Source of the DNA: Streptomyces amritsarensis
GTDB lineage: Bacteria; Actinomycetota; Actinomycetes; Streptomycetales; Streptomycetaceae
DNA length: 64,000 bases
Assembly: GCF_001953875.1 (NCBI RefSeq)
Contig: NZ_MQUR01000018.1
Location: forward strand, 1 to 64,000
Reading direction: 5' to 3'
Below the pieces are notes generated by a model. It did no database searches and was not told the origin of the DNA. It was given only the letters and a program-made list of their open reading frames with translations. Positions 26,614-34,612 of this stretch are shown here, piece by piece. Each line of letters begins with the position of its first letter. Positions within the stretch are counted from its first letter, which is position 1. The position numbers and the translations under genes were made by a program.

Positions 26614-27240
26614 CTAGTCCTCCAGGAGGTTCAGCTCGGCGTCGGTGAAGCGGGCGGCGCACGCGTCCTCGGTGGCGGTCATCGTGGCCGTGTCCAGCAG
26701 TCCTGATTCGACGTGGCGGGCGTGGAGGGTCCAGTCCTGCTTCTTGTACTGGGCCATGACCATCGAGCCCTTGCCGACCGGCACCTCCTCGACGGGGCGG
26801 GACTCCTTCCAGCCGCGTTCCACGAGGCCGGCGAGGGCGGCGTGGAACCGCTTGCGGGCCTCGGCGCGGTCCTGCGCGGAGCCCGGGTCCGTCGGTGACG
26901 ACCAGCCGACACTGCAGGTCGCCATCCGCGCCACCACCTCGTCCCGGGCCCGCTCCCTGTCGGTGGCCGGCGGGCCGGCAGGGTAGGGCGAGGCCGGGGG
27001 AGTCGCGGAGAGGGACGTCGTCTTCCCGGGGAGACCGGCGGCCGCGGTGGCCGCGGCCAGGTCGGCCCGTACGGCTTCCTTGCCGAAGGCCGTCGGGGCG
27101 GGGGCGGGCGCGGAGGGTGTGGCAGGAAGTGCCCCGCCCGGCGGCACGGCGCTGCCGCCGCCGCATCCGGCGACGAGTATCGCGCCGACGACGGCTCCCG
27201 CGGCCCGGGCCCAGCCGAGCCCGGTCATGGTGGTGTGCAT
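26614..27240 (-). CDS. Lipoprotein, unknown
   Basis: 208 residues from ATG 27240 (GGAGGA eleven bases upstream). Signal peptide with lipobox AGC (GAILVAGCGGG, ~residues 20-25), an Ala/Pro linker, then a domain of ~150 residues with RARDEVVARMATC, WKESRPVEEVPVGKGSMVMAQYKKQDWTLHARHVES and CAARF. The two Cys could form a disulfide outside the cell. Ends 51 bp from the DUF6193-like gene on the same strand. Function not recognised. Confidence 0.8.
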   Translation of the reverse strand: MHTTMTGLGWARAAGAVVGAILVAGCGGGSAVPPGGALPATPSAPAPAPTAFGKEAVRADLAAATAAAGLPGKTTSLSATPPASPYPAGPPATDRERARDEVVARMATCSVGWSSPTDPGSAQDRAEARKRFHAALAGLVERGWKESRPVEEVPVGKGSMVMAQYKKQDWTLHARHVESGLLDTATMTATEDACAARFTDAELNLLED

Positions 27241-27417
27241 GTGCTTTCTGTTCCTCCGTCGGCGGTCGCAGGAGTCTCGCACGGCGTCGCGACAGGCCGA
27301 GGAGCGGGATCGCCTCTCCTCAATTCCCTCGCGCGGTGCGGTGGCGGCGGTGGCGGAGTGGAGCGTCGGTGAAGAAGGGCTCCGGGGGCTGGTCGGGCGG
27401 GGTTTCCCCTCCGTAAA

Positions 27418-27430
27418 TTACCGGCGGTAA
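27418..27430. promoter_or_regulatory. 13-bp palindrome TTACCG-G-CGGTAA before acyl-CoA ligase
   Basis: Perfect palindrome TTACCGGCGGTAA ending 28 bp before the GTG at 27459, in a locally AT-rich patch, consistent with an operator over the promoter of the ligase gene. The form is TetR-like; the regulator is not identified in the window. Confidence 0.5.
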
Positions 27431-27458
27431 CACTCGTGCGAGCCGAGGAGGGTGCGCC

Positions 27459-29324
27459 GTGGAAGCGGAGCCGAAGCCGGTGGAGCCCGTCCGGACCGTC
27501 GTCGACGGAGTGGTGCGCGAGGTGCGGGTACCCGCGCTCGCCGCGGCCCCCGCCCACGGATCCCTCGGGGACATCCCCTTCGACAACGCCGCGCAGGCCC
27601 CGAACGAGGCCGTACTCGCCCGCAAGCAGGCCGACGGGACCTGGCGCGACGTCACGGCCGCCGAGTTCGCGGCCGAGGTGCTCGCCGTCGCCAAGGGCCT
27701 GATCGCCGAGGGACTGCGCGAGGGCGACCGGCTCGCCATCATGGCCCGCACCACCTACGAGTGGACCCTGCTCGACTTCGCGGGCTGGGCCGCGGGACTG
27801 GTCACCGTACCGATCTACCCCACCTCCTCCGCCCTCCAGGCCCGCTGGATCATCCACGACTCCGGCGCCGTGGCCTGCGCCGTCGAGGACACCGCGCAGG
27901 CCCGCATCATCAGCGCCGAACGGATCAACCTGCCCGGGCTGGCCCACCTCTGGGAGTTCGACACGGGCGCGATCGGCCGACTGGTGAAGGCCGGGGAGCG
28001 CATCCCCGACGCCCTCGTCCACGCGCGGCGGGGCAACCGGACCCCGGACTCCGTCGCCACCCTCATCTACACCTCGGGCACCACCGGCCGGCCCAAGGGC
28101 TGCGTCATCACCCACGCCAACTTCTTCGCCGAGGTGGACAACTCCATCGAGCTGCTGCACCCCGTCTTCAAGTCGGTCAGCAAGGAGCCCGCCTCCACCC
28201 TGCTGTTCCTGCCGCTCAGCCACGTCTTCGGCCGCATGGTCGCGGTCGGCTGCCTGCGGGCCCGCGTCAAGCTCGGACACGCGCCCAGCATCCGTACCGA
28301 GGACCTCCTCGCCGACCTCGCCGGCTTCCGCCCGACCTTCCTGCTCGCCATCCCCTACGTCCTGGAGAAGGTCTACAACACCGCCCGCGCCACCGCCGAG
28401 AAGATGGGCCGCGCATCCTCCTTCGACCGGGCCGCCCGCATCGCGCGCCGATTCGGCGAGAGCACCGAGGGCAAGGCGCCCGGCCCCGTGCTGCGCACGG
28501 CACGCGCCCTGTACGACCCGCTCGTCTACCGGCGGATCCGCACCGCGCTCGGCGGCCGCGTCCGCTACATCCTGAGCGGCGGATCACCACTGGGGCGCAG
28601 GCTCGCCGCCTTCTACACCGGCGCGGGCATCGAGGTCTTCGAGGGCTACGGCCTCACGGAGACGACCGGCGCCAGCACCGTGACCCCGCCGCAGCGGCCC
28701 CGGCTCGGCACGGTGGGCTGGCCCCTGCCCGGGACGGCCGTGCGGATCGCGCCGGACGGGGAGGTGCTGCTGGGCGGCCGGCACGTCTTCGCGGGCTACT
28801 GGAACAGCGGGCAGGCACTCCCGTACGGCAGCTGGCTGGCCACCGGGGACATCGGGGAACTCGACGCGGACGGCTACCTCACCATCACCGGCCGCAAGAA
28901 GGACCTGATCATCACCTCCGGCGGCAAGAACGTGGCCCCGGCGCCGCTGGAGGACTGGCTGCGGGCCCACCCGCTGGTCGGGCAGTGCATGGTGGTCGGC
29001 GACAACCGCCCGTACATCGCCGCCCTGATCACCCTGGAGCCCGATGGGCTGTGGCACTGGCGCCAGATGCGCAAGAAGCAGAACGTGCCGATGCGGGAGC
29101 TGGTGCGGGACGAGGAACTGCTCGCCGACCTCCAGCGGGCCGTCGACGAGGCGAACCAGCTCGTGTCGCGGGCCGAGTCGATCCGCCGGTTCGCCGTCCT
29201 GCCGGGCGACTTCACCGAGGAGCGCGGCCACCTGACGCCGTCGCTGAAGCTCAGGCGGGACGCGATCGCGCGCGACTACGCCGACCGCATCGACGAGCTC
29301 TACCGGGGGCCGCGCCAGGCGTGA
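27459..29324 (+). CDS. AMP-dependent long-chain fatty-acid-CoA ligase
   Basis: 621 residues, the size of FadD15/AAE-type long-chain acyl-CoA synthetases. Motifs: LIYTSGTTGRPKGC (P-loop, ~residues 205-218), the FEGYGLTETTGAST motif (~395) and YLTITGRKKDLIITSGGKNVAPA (~478-500) with the hinge and adenylate-contact residues. Activates fatty acids to acyl-AMP then acyl-CoA in the cytoplasm. GTG 27459 fits the family N-terminus; the palindrome at 27418 lies just upstream. Monocistronic; a MarR gene follows after 88 bp. Confidence 0.95.
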   Translation: MEAEPKPVEPVRTVVDGVVREVRVPALAAAPAHGSLGDIPFDNAAQAPNEAVLARKQADGTWRDVTAAEFAAEVLAVAKGLIAEGLREGDRLAIMARTTYEWTLLDFAGWAAGLVTVPIYPTSSALQARWIIHDSGAVACAVEDTAQARIISAERINLPGLAHLWEFDTGAIGRLVKAGERIPDALVHARRGNRTPDSVATLIYTSGTTGRPKGCVITHANFFAEVDNSIELLHPVFKSVSKEPASTLLFLPLSHVFGRMVAVGCLRARVKLGHAPSIRTEDLLADLAGFRPTFLLAIPYVLEKVYNTARATAEKMGRASSFDRAARIARRFGESTEGKAPGPVLRTARALYDPLVYRRIRTALGGRVRYILSGGSPLGRRLAAFYTGAGIEVFEGYGLTETTGASTVTPPQRPRLGTVGWPLPGTAVRIAPDGEVLLGGRHVFAGYWNSGQALPYGSWLATGDIGELDADGYLTITGRKKDLIITSGGKNVAPAPLEDWLRAHPLVGQCMVVGDNRPYIAALITLEPDGLWHWRQMRKKQNVPMRELVRDEELLADLQRAVDEANQLVSRAESIRRFAVLPGDFTEERGHLTPSLKLRRDAIARDYADRIDELYRGPRQA

Positions 29325-29412
29325 GGCCGATGGGTCGGAGCTGCGCCACAGGACACGGGTCGTCCGGTTGCCGATAATCCGCCACGGATCGAGTTTCGTT
29401 AGGCTGGCTGAC

Positions 29413-29898
29413 ATGACAGCCATGGCACCCACGCGCACCGAACCGGACCTGTCCTTCCTCCTGGACCACACCAGCCACGTGCTGCGCACCCGCATGAGCG
29501 CGCAGCTCGCCGAGATCGGGCTCACCCCGCGCATGCACTGCGTGCTCGTCCACGCCCTGGAGGAGGAGCGCACCCAGGCACAGCTCGCCGAGATCGGGGA
29601 CATGGACAAGACCACGATGGTGGTGACCGTCGACGCGCTGGAGAAGGCCGGCCTGGCCGAGCGTCGGCCCTCCAGCACCGACCGGCGGGCGCGGATCATC
29701 GCGGTGACCGAGGCGGGGGCGAAGGTCGCGAAGCAGAGCCAGAAGATCGTCGACGGCGTCCACGCGGGCGCCCTCGACTCCCTGCCCGCCGATGAGCGCG
29801 AGGTGCTGCTCCGTGCGCTGAACCGGCTGGTCACCGGGCATCTGGAGACCCCGGTCGAGGGGCCGCGGCCGGCGCGGAGGGCGCGCCAGAAGGGGTGA
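29413..29898 (+). CDS. MarR-family transcriptional regulator
   Basis: 161 residues from ATG 29413. Winged helix: LTPRMHCVLVHALEEERTQAQLAEIGDMDKTTMVVTVDALEKAGLAERRPSSTDRRARIIAVTE spans recognition helix and the DRR wing. Located immediately before an MFS drug-exporter gene with an inverted repeat between them (29921-29958), so it is probably the local repressor of that exporter. Confidence 0.92.
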   Translation: MTAMAPTRTEPDLSFLLDHTSHVLRTRMSAQLAEIGLTPRMHCVLVHALEEERTQAQLAEIGDMDKTTMVVTVDALEKAGLAERRPSSTDRRARIIAVTEAGAKVAKQSQKIVDGVHAGALDSLPADEREVLLRALNRLVTGHLETPVEGPRPARRARQKG

Positions 29899-29920
29899 CG
29901 GCGGGGCGAACTCCATCTAG

Positions 29921-29958
29921 GTCCGTAGAAGATAGTCTGCAACAAAACTATCTGCTAC
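29921..29958. promoter_or_regulatory. 14-bp inverted repeat, probable MarR operator
   Basis: CCGTAGAAGATAGT (29921-29934) and ACTATCTGCTACGG (29945-29958) are complementary at 13 of 14 positions, 10-bp spacer. It lies between the MarR gene and the MFS gene, in the only AT-rich part of the gap, where the exporter promoter must be. Confidence 0.75.
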
Positions 29959-29992
29959 GGTCTCTCCTGTTGGCTCCCGACGACAGGAGAGA
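29957..29992 (+). promoter_or_regulatory. 12-bp hairpin sequestering the exporter ribosome site
   Basis: GGTCTCTCCTGT (29957-29968) and ACAGGAGAGACC (29981-29992) are perfect reverse complements, loop 12 nt. The right arm contains the AGGAG ribosome site for GTG 29998, so folding would hide it. The hairpin begins exactly where the operator repeat ends. Confidence 0.6.
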
Positions 29993-29997
29993 CCGCC

Positions 29998-31550
29998 GTG
30001 TCCGCCACCTCCGCACCAGCAGCCGCACCGCACGCGACCGCACCCACCGTGCTCGCACCGCCCGCGCACAGCTCCCGCCGACTCCGGCTCTCGCTCGGCG
30101 TACTGGCGACCGGGATGCTCATGACCGTCCTCGACGGCAGCATCGTCACCGTCGCCATGCCGGCCATCCAGAGCGACCTCGGCTTCACCCCGGCCGGGCT
30201 CAGCTGGGTCGTCAACGCCTACCTCATCGCCTTCGGCTCGCTGCTCCTGCTCGCCGGCCGCCTCGGTGACCTGCTCGGCCGCAAGCGGATGTTCCTCGCG
30301 GGGACCGGACTGTTCACTGCCGCGTCCCTCCTGGCCGGCGCCGCCGCCACCCCCGCGGTCCTCATCGCCGCCCGCTTCCTCCAGGGAGTCGGCAGCGCGA
30401 TGGCCTCCGCCGTCAGCCTCGGCATCCTCGTCACGCTCTTCACCGAACCCCGCGAACGGGCCAGGGCCATCGCGGTGTTCAGCTTCACCGGTGCCGCCGG
30501 CGCCTCGATCGGCCAGGTCCTCGGCGGCGTCCTCGCCGACGCCCTCACCTGGAACTGGATCTTCCTCATCAACCTGCCCATCGGCATCGCGGCCCTTCTC
30601 GTCGCCCTCCCCACCCTCCCCGAGGACCGCGGCCTCGGCCTGAAGGCCGGCGCCGACACGTTCGGAGCGCTGCTCGTCACCTCCGGACTGATGCTCGGGA
30701 TCTACACCGTCGTCAAGATCGACCAGTACGGGGCGGCCTCGGCCCACACGCTCGGCCTCGGCGCCTCTCCCTCGCCCTGCTCGCCGGATTCCTCGTCCGC
30801 CAGGCCACCGCACGCAACCCGCTCATGCCCCTGCGGATCTTCCGCTCGCCCAGCGTCACCGGCGCCAACCTGGTGCAGATGCTGATGGTCGCCGCCCTGT
30901 TCTCCTTCCAGATCCTCGTCGCCCTCTACATGCAGAACGTGCTCGGATACGGAGCCGCCGAGACCGGCCTCGGGATGCTCCCGGCCGCCGCCGCCATCGG
31001 CGTGGTCTCCCTGACCGTCTCGGCCCGCCTCAACGCCCGCTTCGGCGAACGCAGGGTCCTCCTGGCCGGACTGGTCCTCCTGATCGGCGTACTCGGCCTG
31101 CTCACCCGGGTCCCCGCCGACGCCGAGCAGTCCCACTACGTCACCGACCTGCTCCCCGTGATGCTCCTCGCCGCAGGCTTCGGCCTCGCCCTGCCCGCCC
31201 TGACCTCCCTGGGCATGTCCGGAGCGAAGGAGGAGGACGCGGGCCTGGCCTCCGGGCTCTTCAACACCACCCAGCAGATCGGCATGGCCCTCGGCATCGC
31301 GGTCCTCTCCACCCTCGCCGCCTCCCGCACCGAGTCCCTCACCGCGGCCGGCCGCCCCGCCTCCGAAGCCCTGACCGGGGGCTACCACCTGGCCTTCGCG
31401 GTCGGCGCGGCCCTCCTCGCCACCGCCCTGGCTGTCGCCGCCACCATCCTGCGCCGCCGGCACGTCAGGCGGCGTCGGACCAGTGGCTGCGCAGTGACGC
31501 CCGCTGGGGGCGCTGGGGTCCACCCCGGGAATCGGGCCGCATGGGGATGA
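29998..31550 (+). pseudogene. MFS drug exporter (EmrB/QacA type), frameshifted
   Basis: Reading starts at GTG 29998 and encodes a 14-helix-type exporter N-terminus: LATGMLMTVLDGSIVTVAMPAIQ with the Asp of motif D1, and GRLGDLLGRKRMFL (motif A). At about 30763-30768 the family-like sequence leaves this frame (after GIYTVVKIDQYGAASAHTLGLGA) and continues in another (LALLAGFLVRQATARNP, then PLRIFRSPSVTGANLVQ) to 31550. The first frame alone runs on as nonsense to 30885. One inserted base or two lost bases would explain it: true inactivation or sequencing error. The second part ends in an Arg-rich tail overlapping a minus-strand gene. Confidence 0.8.
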
Positions 31551-31665
31551 GCGCGCCGGTGGCGGCGCGCTCCATGGAGAGGCCGGTGATCACGCCGGGT
31601 GCCACACGCAGGGCTCCCACGGCGATGGCGGCCTTGAGCAGGGCGAGACGGTGGATGCTGGTCAT
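31465..31665 (-). CDS. Small protein, 66 residues
   Basis: ATG 31665 preceded by AAGGAG at a good distance. Product begins MTSIHRLALLKAAIAVGALR, a hydrophobic, possibly membrane-associated N-terminus, and ends in an Arg/Ser-rich hydrophilic tail. Its last 86 bp overlap the end of the MFS frame on the other strand; one of the two ends may not be real. No family recognised. Confidence 0.5.
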   Translation of the reverse strand: MTSIHRLALLKAAIAVGALRVAPGVITGLSMERAATGALIPMRPDSRGGPQRPQRASLRSHWSDAA

Positions 31666-31797
31666 GACGTTCTCCTTGGCGTTGCGGGGGAGCGGTGGCG
31701 GCCGGCCTGCGGAGCCGAACCTCGTACGACCATTGCGCCCCGCCACCCCCCACCCGTCACGCCACGGCATCTCGGGGCTTGACACGGGGGCGGGGCG

Positions 31798-31895
31798 GTG
31801 AGAGGAATCGAACCTGTGCCGGGGTGCCAGACCGTGCTGTGCCGCGCGGGGCCCAGCGACGGATGCCCGTCTGCCAACTACCTGTTCAGTCCAAC
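31798..31895 (-). other. tRNA-like remnant, possible attachment-site scar
   Basis: On the minus strand the sequence contains AGTTGGCAGAC, like a tRNA D-loop, and 60 bases later AGGTTCGATTCCTCT, like a T-arm and loop. The T stem has one C-C mismatch, the anticodon arm does not fold, and no 5' acceptor strand complements the 3' CACCGCC. It is not a functional tRNA. It lies within the gene-free 31666-32125, at the left edge of the defence island, the place where a decayed integration site would be. The rest of 31666-32125 shows no recognisable gene. Confidence 0.25.
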
Positions 31896-32125
31896 CACGG
31901 GTACCACGGAGCTGCCAGGGAAATCTGCGATGACCGTCAGCAGGTCACGCGAGACGTGGCCATGTGAAGGTGTGCTCGTTTCCGCCTCACGGTGATCACC
32001 CTGAAGGCTGGCGGTACCCCGAGGTAGTGATCGTTTGCGGGCAGGCCCCAGCGGGCGCGGACGCGCTTGAGGCCGCGGCGCCGCGAAGCGTTTCCGCTGC
32101 AGGAGTTCTCGTCTGATTGGACTCT

Positions 32126-32977
32126 TCAGGTCATCGGCGCTGCCAGCAACTTCCGATATCCACCGCCACAGAATTCCTGATTTCTGGACAGGGCCCGGTA
32201 GAGCGCCGCCTTCCAGTGGTTTACGCCCTTCCTCTCTGCCCCGCGAGCCAAGGCACCAAGAATCGACCGCAGACCCGTATCGCCACAGGAATCGTATGTT
32301 TGGTCGTACAGGTCGATTTGATCCGTCAGCTCGGCCACGGCCTCCATTTGATAGAAGCCGAAGAGGTCGAGGACTTTGAACTGTTTTTCGACTCTCTTGA
32401 AGGTCGAGTTGTCGATTTCGTCCGACTGGTGCAGGGAGTATCTGACCGAGACGGTACTCTCGACTTCTATTTCCGCGAGCAGTATCTCAATGTCCGGGAA
32501 TTCGTCGAAGTATGCGTGAAACATGAGTAGCCCGTCTGCCCGTCCGAATTCGTCCCCCTTTAGCCGATTGCACCTTTCGCAGACGGGTATGAGATTGTCG
32601 GCAAGGATCGAGTATTCTGGAAAATTGCTCTTGGGGAGAAAGTGATCGAGGGCGCATACTTGTGATCTTTCACACAGCGGGCAGCGAGAGTCGCGAGACA
32701 GCGCTGTCTGGAAGATCGAGTTTCTGAGACCTTCCAGAGGGCGTCCTTTGTCCAGGAGGGCGTAATTCCCCAGGAGGGCCTTGGTGAGTGCATCCGAACC
32801 ATGGGCGAGCGACGTGAATCGACGAATGTCTCGCAGCACATCCTCGTAGTCGCCGTAGGCGTCAATAATTCCACTGCGTACGCCCATGAGGATGCGTTGC
32901 GAGGATGGTCGTCGCCGGCTCAAGGCAAGATCAAGATCAACCAGGCGGTCCCTGTCGGGGCGAGGAAGCCGAATCAT
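32126..32977 (-). CDS. ptuB: HNH endonuclease, Septu PtuB-like
   Basis: 283 residues. HNH/TIGR02646-type nuclease: CPLCERSQVCALDHFLPKS (zinc Cys pair and the DH catalytic pair) followed by ADNLIPVCERCNRLKG (Asn and second Cys pair), about residues 97-140. The rest is helical. It overlaps the stop of the upstream ATPase by ATGA (32974-32977), the gene order of Septu anti-phage systems, in which an SMC/AAA-type PtuA ATPase controls the PtuB nuclease. Base composition is clearly lower in G+C than the flanking genes, suggesting transfer. The symbol is inferred from architecture and pairing. Confidence 0.85.
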   Translation of the reverse strand: MIRLPRPDRDRLVDLDLALSRRRPSSQRILMGVRSGIIDAYGDYEDVLRDIRRFTSLAHGSDALTKALLGNYALLDKGRPLEGLRNSIFQTALSRDSRCPLCERSQVCALDHFLPKSNFPEYSILADNLIPVCERCNRLKGDEFGRADGLLMFHAYFDEFPDIEILLAEIEVESTVSVRYSLHQSDEIDNSTFKRVEKQFKVLDLFGFYQMEAVAELTDQIDLYDQTYDSCGDTGLRSILGALARGAERKGVNHWKAALYRALSRNQEFCGGGYRKLLAAPMT

Positions 32978-34521
32978 CTACCGGGCCGATCTCGGCTGAT
33001 GCTCGTCAGGTAAGAAATGGACTGCGCGCTCATCTCGCCGTCGAACAGCTCCAGGATTTCATCCAGGTGCAAATTCTCATGCATGGATCGGAGGGTTGAG
33101 TGATAGTCGGTGGCGCTGCTATCCAGGCTGAATACGTGGCGTGTGAGCAGTCCTACATTTTCTGCGAAGGTTTCGATCTCTGGAGTGGCGACGAAGGTGA
33201 GATCCCCGAATCGCTGTAGGACTTTTACGTAGCGTCTGGGTACTTCCTGGAGGAGTACTGGTGAGTGCGTCGCCATCACGGCGTAGGAGTCGAATTGCTC
33301 CAGAGATATGCTGATGCTTTTGAGCAGGGCGGCCAAGAGTGGGGGGTGCAGATGGGATTCTGGTTCGTCGATGAGGACCAGTGAGCCGGGCTCCAGGTGT
33401 GCCACGAGCTGCACGACAATGTTGAGTACCAGCTTGTGTCCAGTGCTGAGGCCCGCGAAGGAATCCCGCCATGAATCACTGTCGAAGGCGAAAGCGTCCG
33501 ACAGCTCGACCCGTTTGAACGACGGCTCTCGGCTCAGCGGAGACAGGGCTGCCACCAGTCTTTGCTTGCGCTCCGGCGTGCTGGCTCTGGCGAGGGCGGA
33601 TATTACGTCGTCCTGGATCTCCTCGGCCCCTTTGAGTGATCCGGCGCGGGGTGAGTCCGAGTCGATGGTGTGATCGTATCTCCGAAGGCCGCAGTAGGTG
33701 TATCCGAATACCTCGCCGCTTGATTCCAGCCTATCTTCTTCCCTCCGGTTCTTTCCTGGCAGGTCGAACGTGTCGAAAGCGCTGTAGGAGACGGCTATGA
33801 CCGAAGAGAATCGAGGCGTGCCTGCTTCTTCGGGGAATTCCCCGTACTGCCGGATGAACCTCTCGTCGGCCCGGTCGGTGAGGTCTGCATGCGCAGTGTT
33901 GGCCAGGTTGGCAAGGAGCTGCGTTTTTCCGCACCCGTTGTAGCCCACGACGACGTTGATGCGGCCGGGCAGGGGCGGGCGGTCCTCGAAACCAAACCGG
34001 ACGGAGAAGGTCTCCCCTCCGACGCTCGTTCTGAACGTGAACGCGAGGGCGCTGTCCCGCGGGGCTGTTGCCCCTCCGAAAAGGGCTGTGGCATCTCTCA
34101 GCGCGAGTTCGGCGTTCCCATAGCGCAGGAGTGAGGCAGCCATCGCCGGCTCGTCGGCGAACGATTCCCTCAGTGAGGGGTCGAAAGCGATGTCGCGGAG
34201 CCCGGAAAGAATGCTGTCGCGCAGTTCGCGGGGAAGGCCATGCAGTGCTTCGTAGTAGGAAAATGCTTGCCCGAGTGAGCAGTAGCTTTCATCAAGCCGA
34301 ACAAAGCTTTCGGGGATATCGGTGGCGCCGCTACGCTGCCCCCTTTTGATGATCTTGACGGATCCCAGATCTACGGACGCTTCCGTCCGAGACGGATAGA
34401 GATGTGCGTCGAACATGGTTTCATATCCGAAATCATCCCAGAGGTCGCGCCGGAGAACGAGTGCCGGAAGGGTGGACGGTACGGTGAAGCCCGCCCTGCG
34501 AGGCACCACAACAAAATGCAT
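32974..34521 (-). CDS. ptuA: AAA/ABC-type ATPase, Septu PtuA-like
   Basis: 515 residues. Walker A GYNGCGKTQLLANLANTAH (~residue 190), an ABC-like signature FAGLSTGHKLVLNIV (~355-370), Walker B SLVLIDEPESHLHPPLLAALL (~385-405) and the switch His in VMATHSPVLLQEVP. This is the AAA_21/AAA_15 fold shared by PtuA, OLD and similar defence ATPases. There is no TOPRIM domain, which excludes OLD/GajA. Coupled to the HNH gene by a 4-base overlap. A GGAG site precedes the ATG at 34521 and a hairpin separates it from the helicase gene. Confidence 0.88.
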   Translation of the reverse strand: MHFVVVPRRAGFTVPSTLPALVLRRDLWDDFGYETMFDAHLYPSRTEASVDLGSVKIIKRGQRSGATDIPESFVRLDESYCSLGQAFSYYEALHGLPRELRDSILSGLRDIAFDPSLRESFADEPAMAASLLRYGNAELALRDATALFGGATAPRDSALAFTFRTSVGGETFSVRFGFEDRPPLPGRINVVVGYNGCGKTQLLANLANTAHADLTDRADERFIRQYGEFPEEAGTPRFSSVIAVSYSAFDTFDLPGKNRREEDRLESSGEVFGYTYCGLRRYDHTIDSDSPRAGSLKGAEEIQDDVISALARASTPERKQRLVAALSPLSREPSFKRVELSDAFAFDSDSWRDSFAGLSTGHKLVLNIVVQLVAHLEPGSLVLIDEPESHLHPPLLAALLKSISISLEQFDSYAVMATHSPVLLQEVPRRYVKVLQRFGDLTFVATPEIETFAENVGLLTRHVFSLDSSATDYHSTLRSMHENLHLDEILELFDGEMSAQSISYLTSISRDRPGR

Positions 34522-34569
34522 GAGCGTACTCCAAAATCTATGTTCTCTCGGCCCGTGGGAGAGTCGGTG

Positions 34570-34604
34570 GCAGCGGGCAGGGACGAAGGGTCCCTGCCCG
34601 CTGC
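34570..34604 (-). terminator. 15-bp hairpin between helicase and ATPase genes
   Basis: CAGCGGGCAGGGAC (34571-34584) pairs with GTCCCTGCCCGCTG (34590-34603) with GAAGG loop; one more G-C pair lies outside. It begins 9 bp after the helicase stop and 49 bp before the ATPase start, so it likely ends the Druantia-like transcript. Confidence 0.7.
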
Positions 34605-34612
34605 TCGGCCGG

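Noticed and set aside
29998..30885. Reading the MFS gene as a complete 295-residue protein
   Set aside because: The last ~40 residues are Ser/Pro/Cys shadow sequence, while transporter-like sequence continues in another frame; reported as one frameshifted gene.
32040..32125. Minus-strand frame with GLKRVRARWGLPANDHYL just after the HNH gene
   Set aside because: Looks protein-like for about 30 residues but has no start, no ribosome site and no recognised family; could be a remnant but not supportable.
32974..34521. OLD/Gabija-type ATPase
   Set aside because: No TOPRIM domain after the ATPase and no UvrD-like helicase partner; an HNH partner fits Septu.
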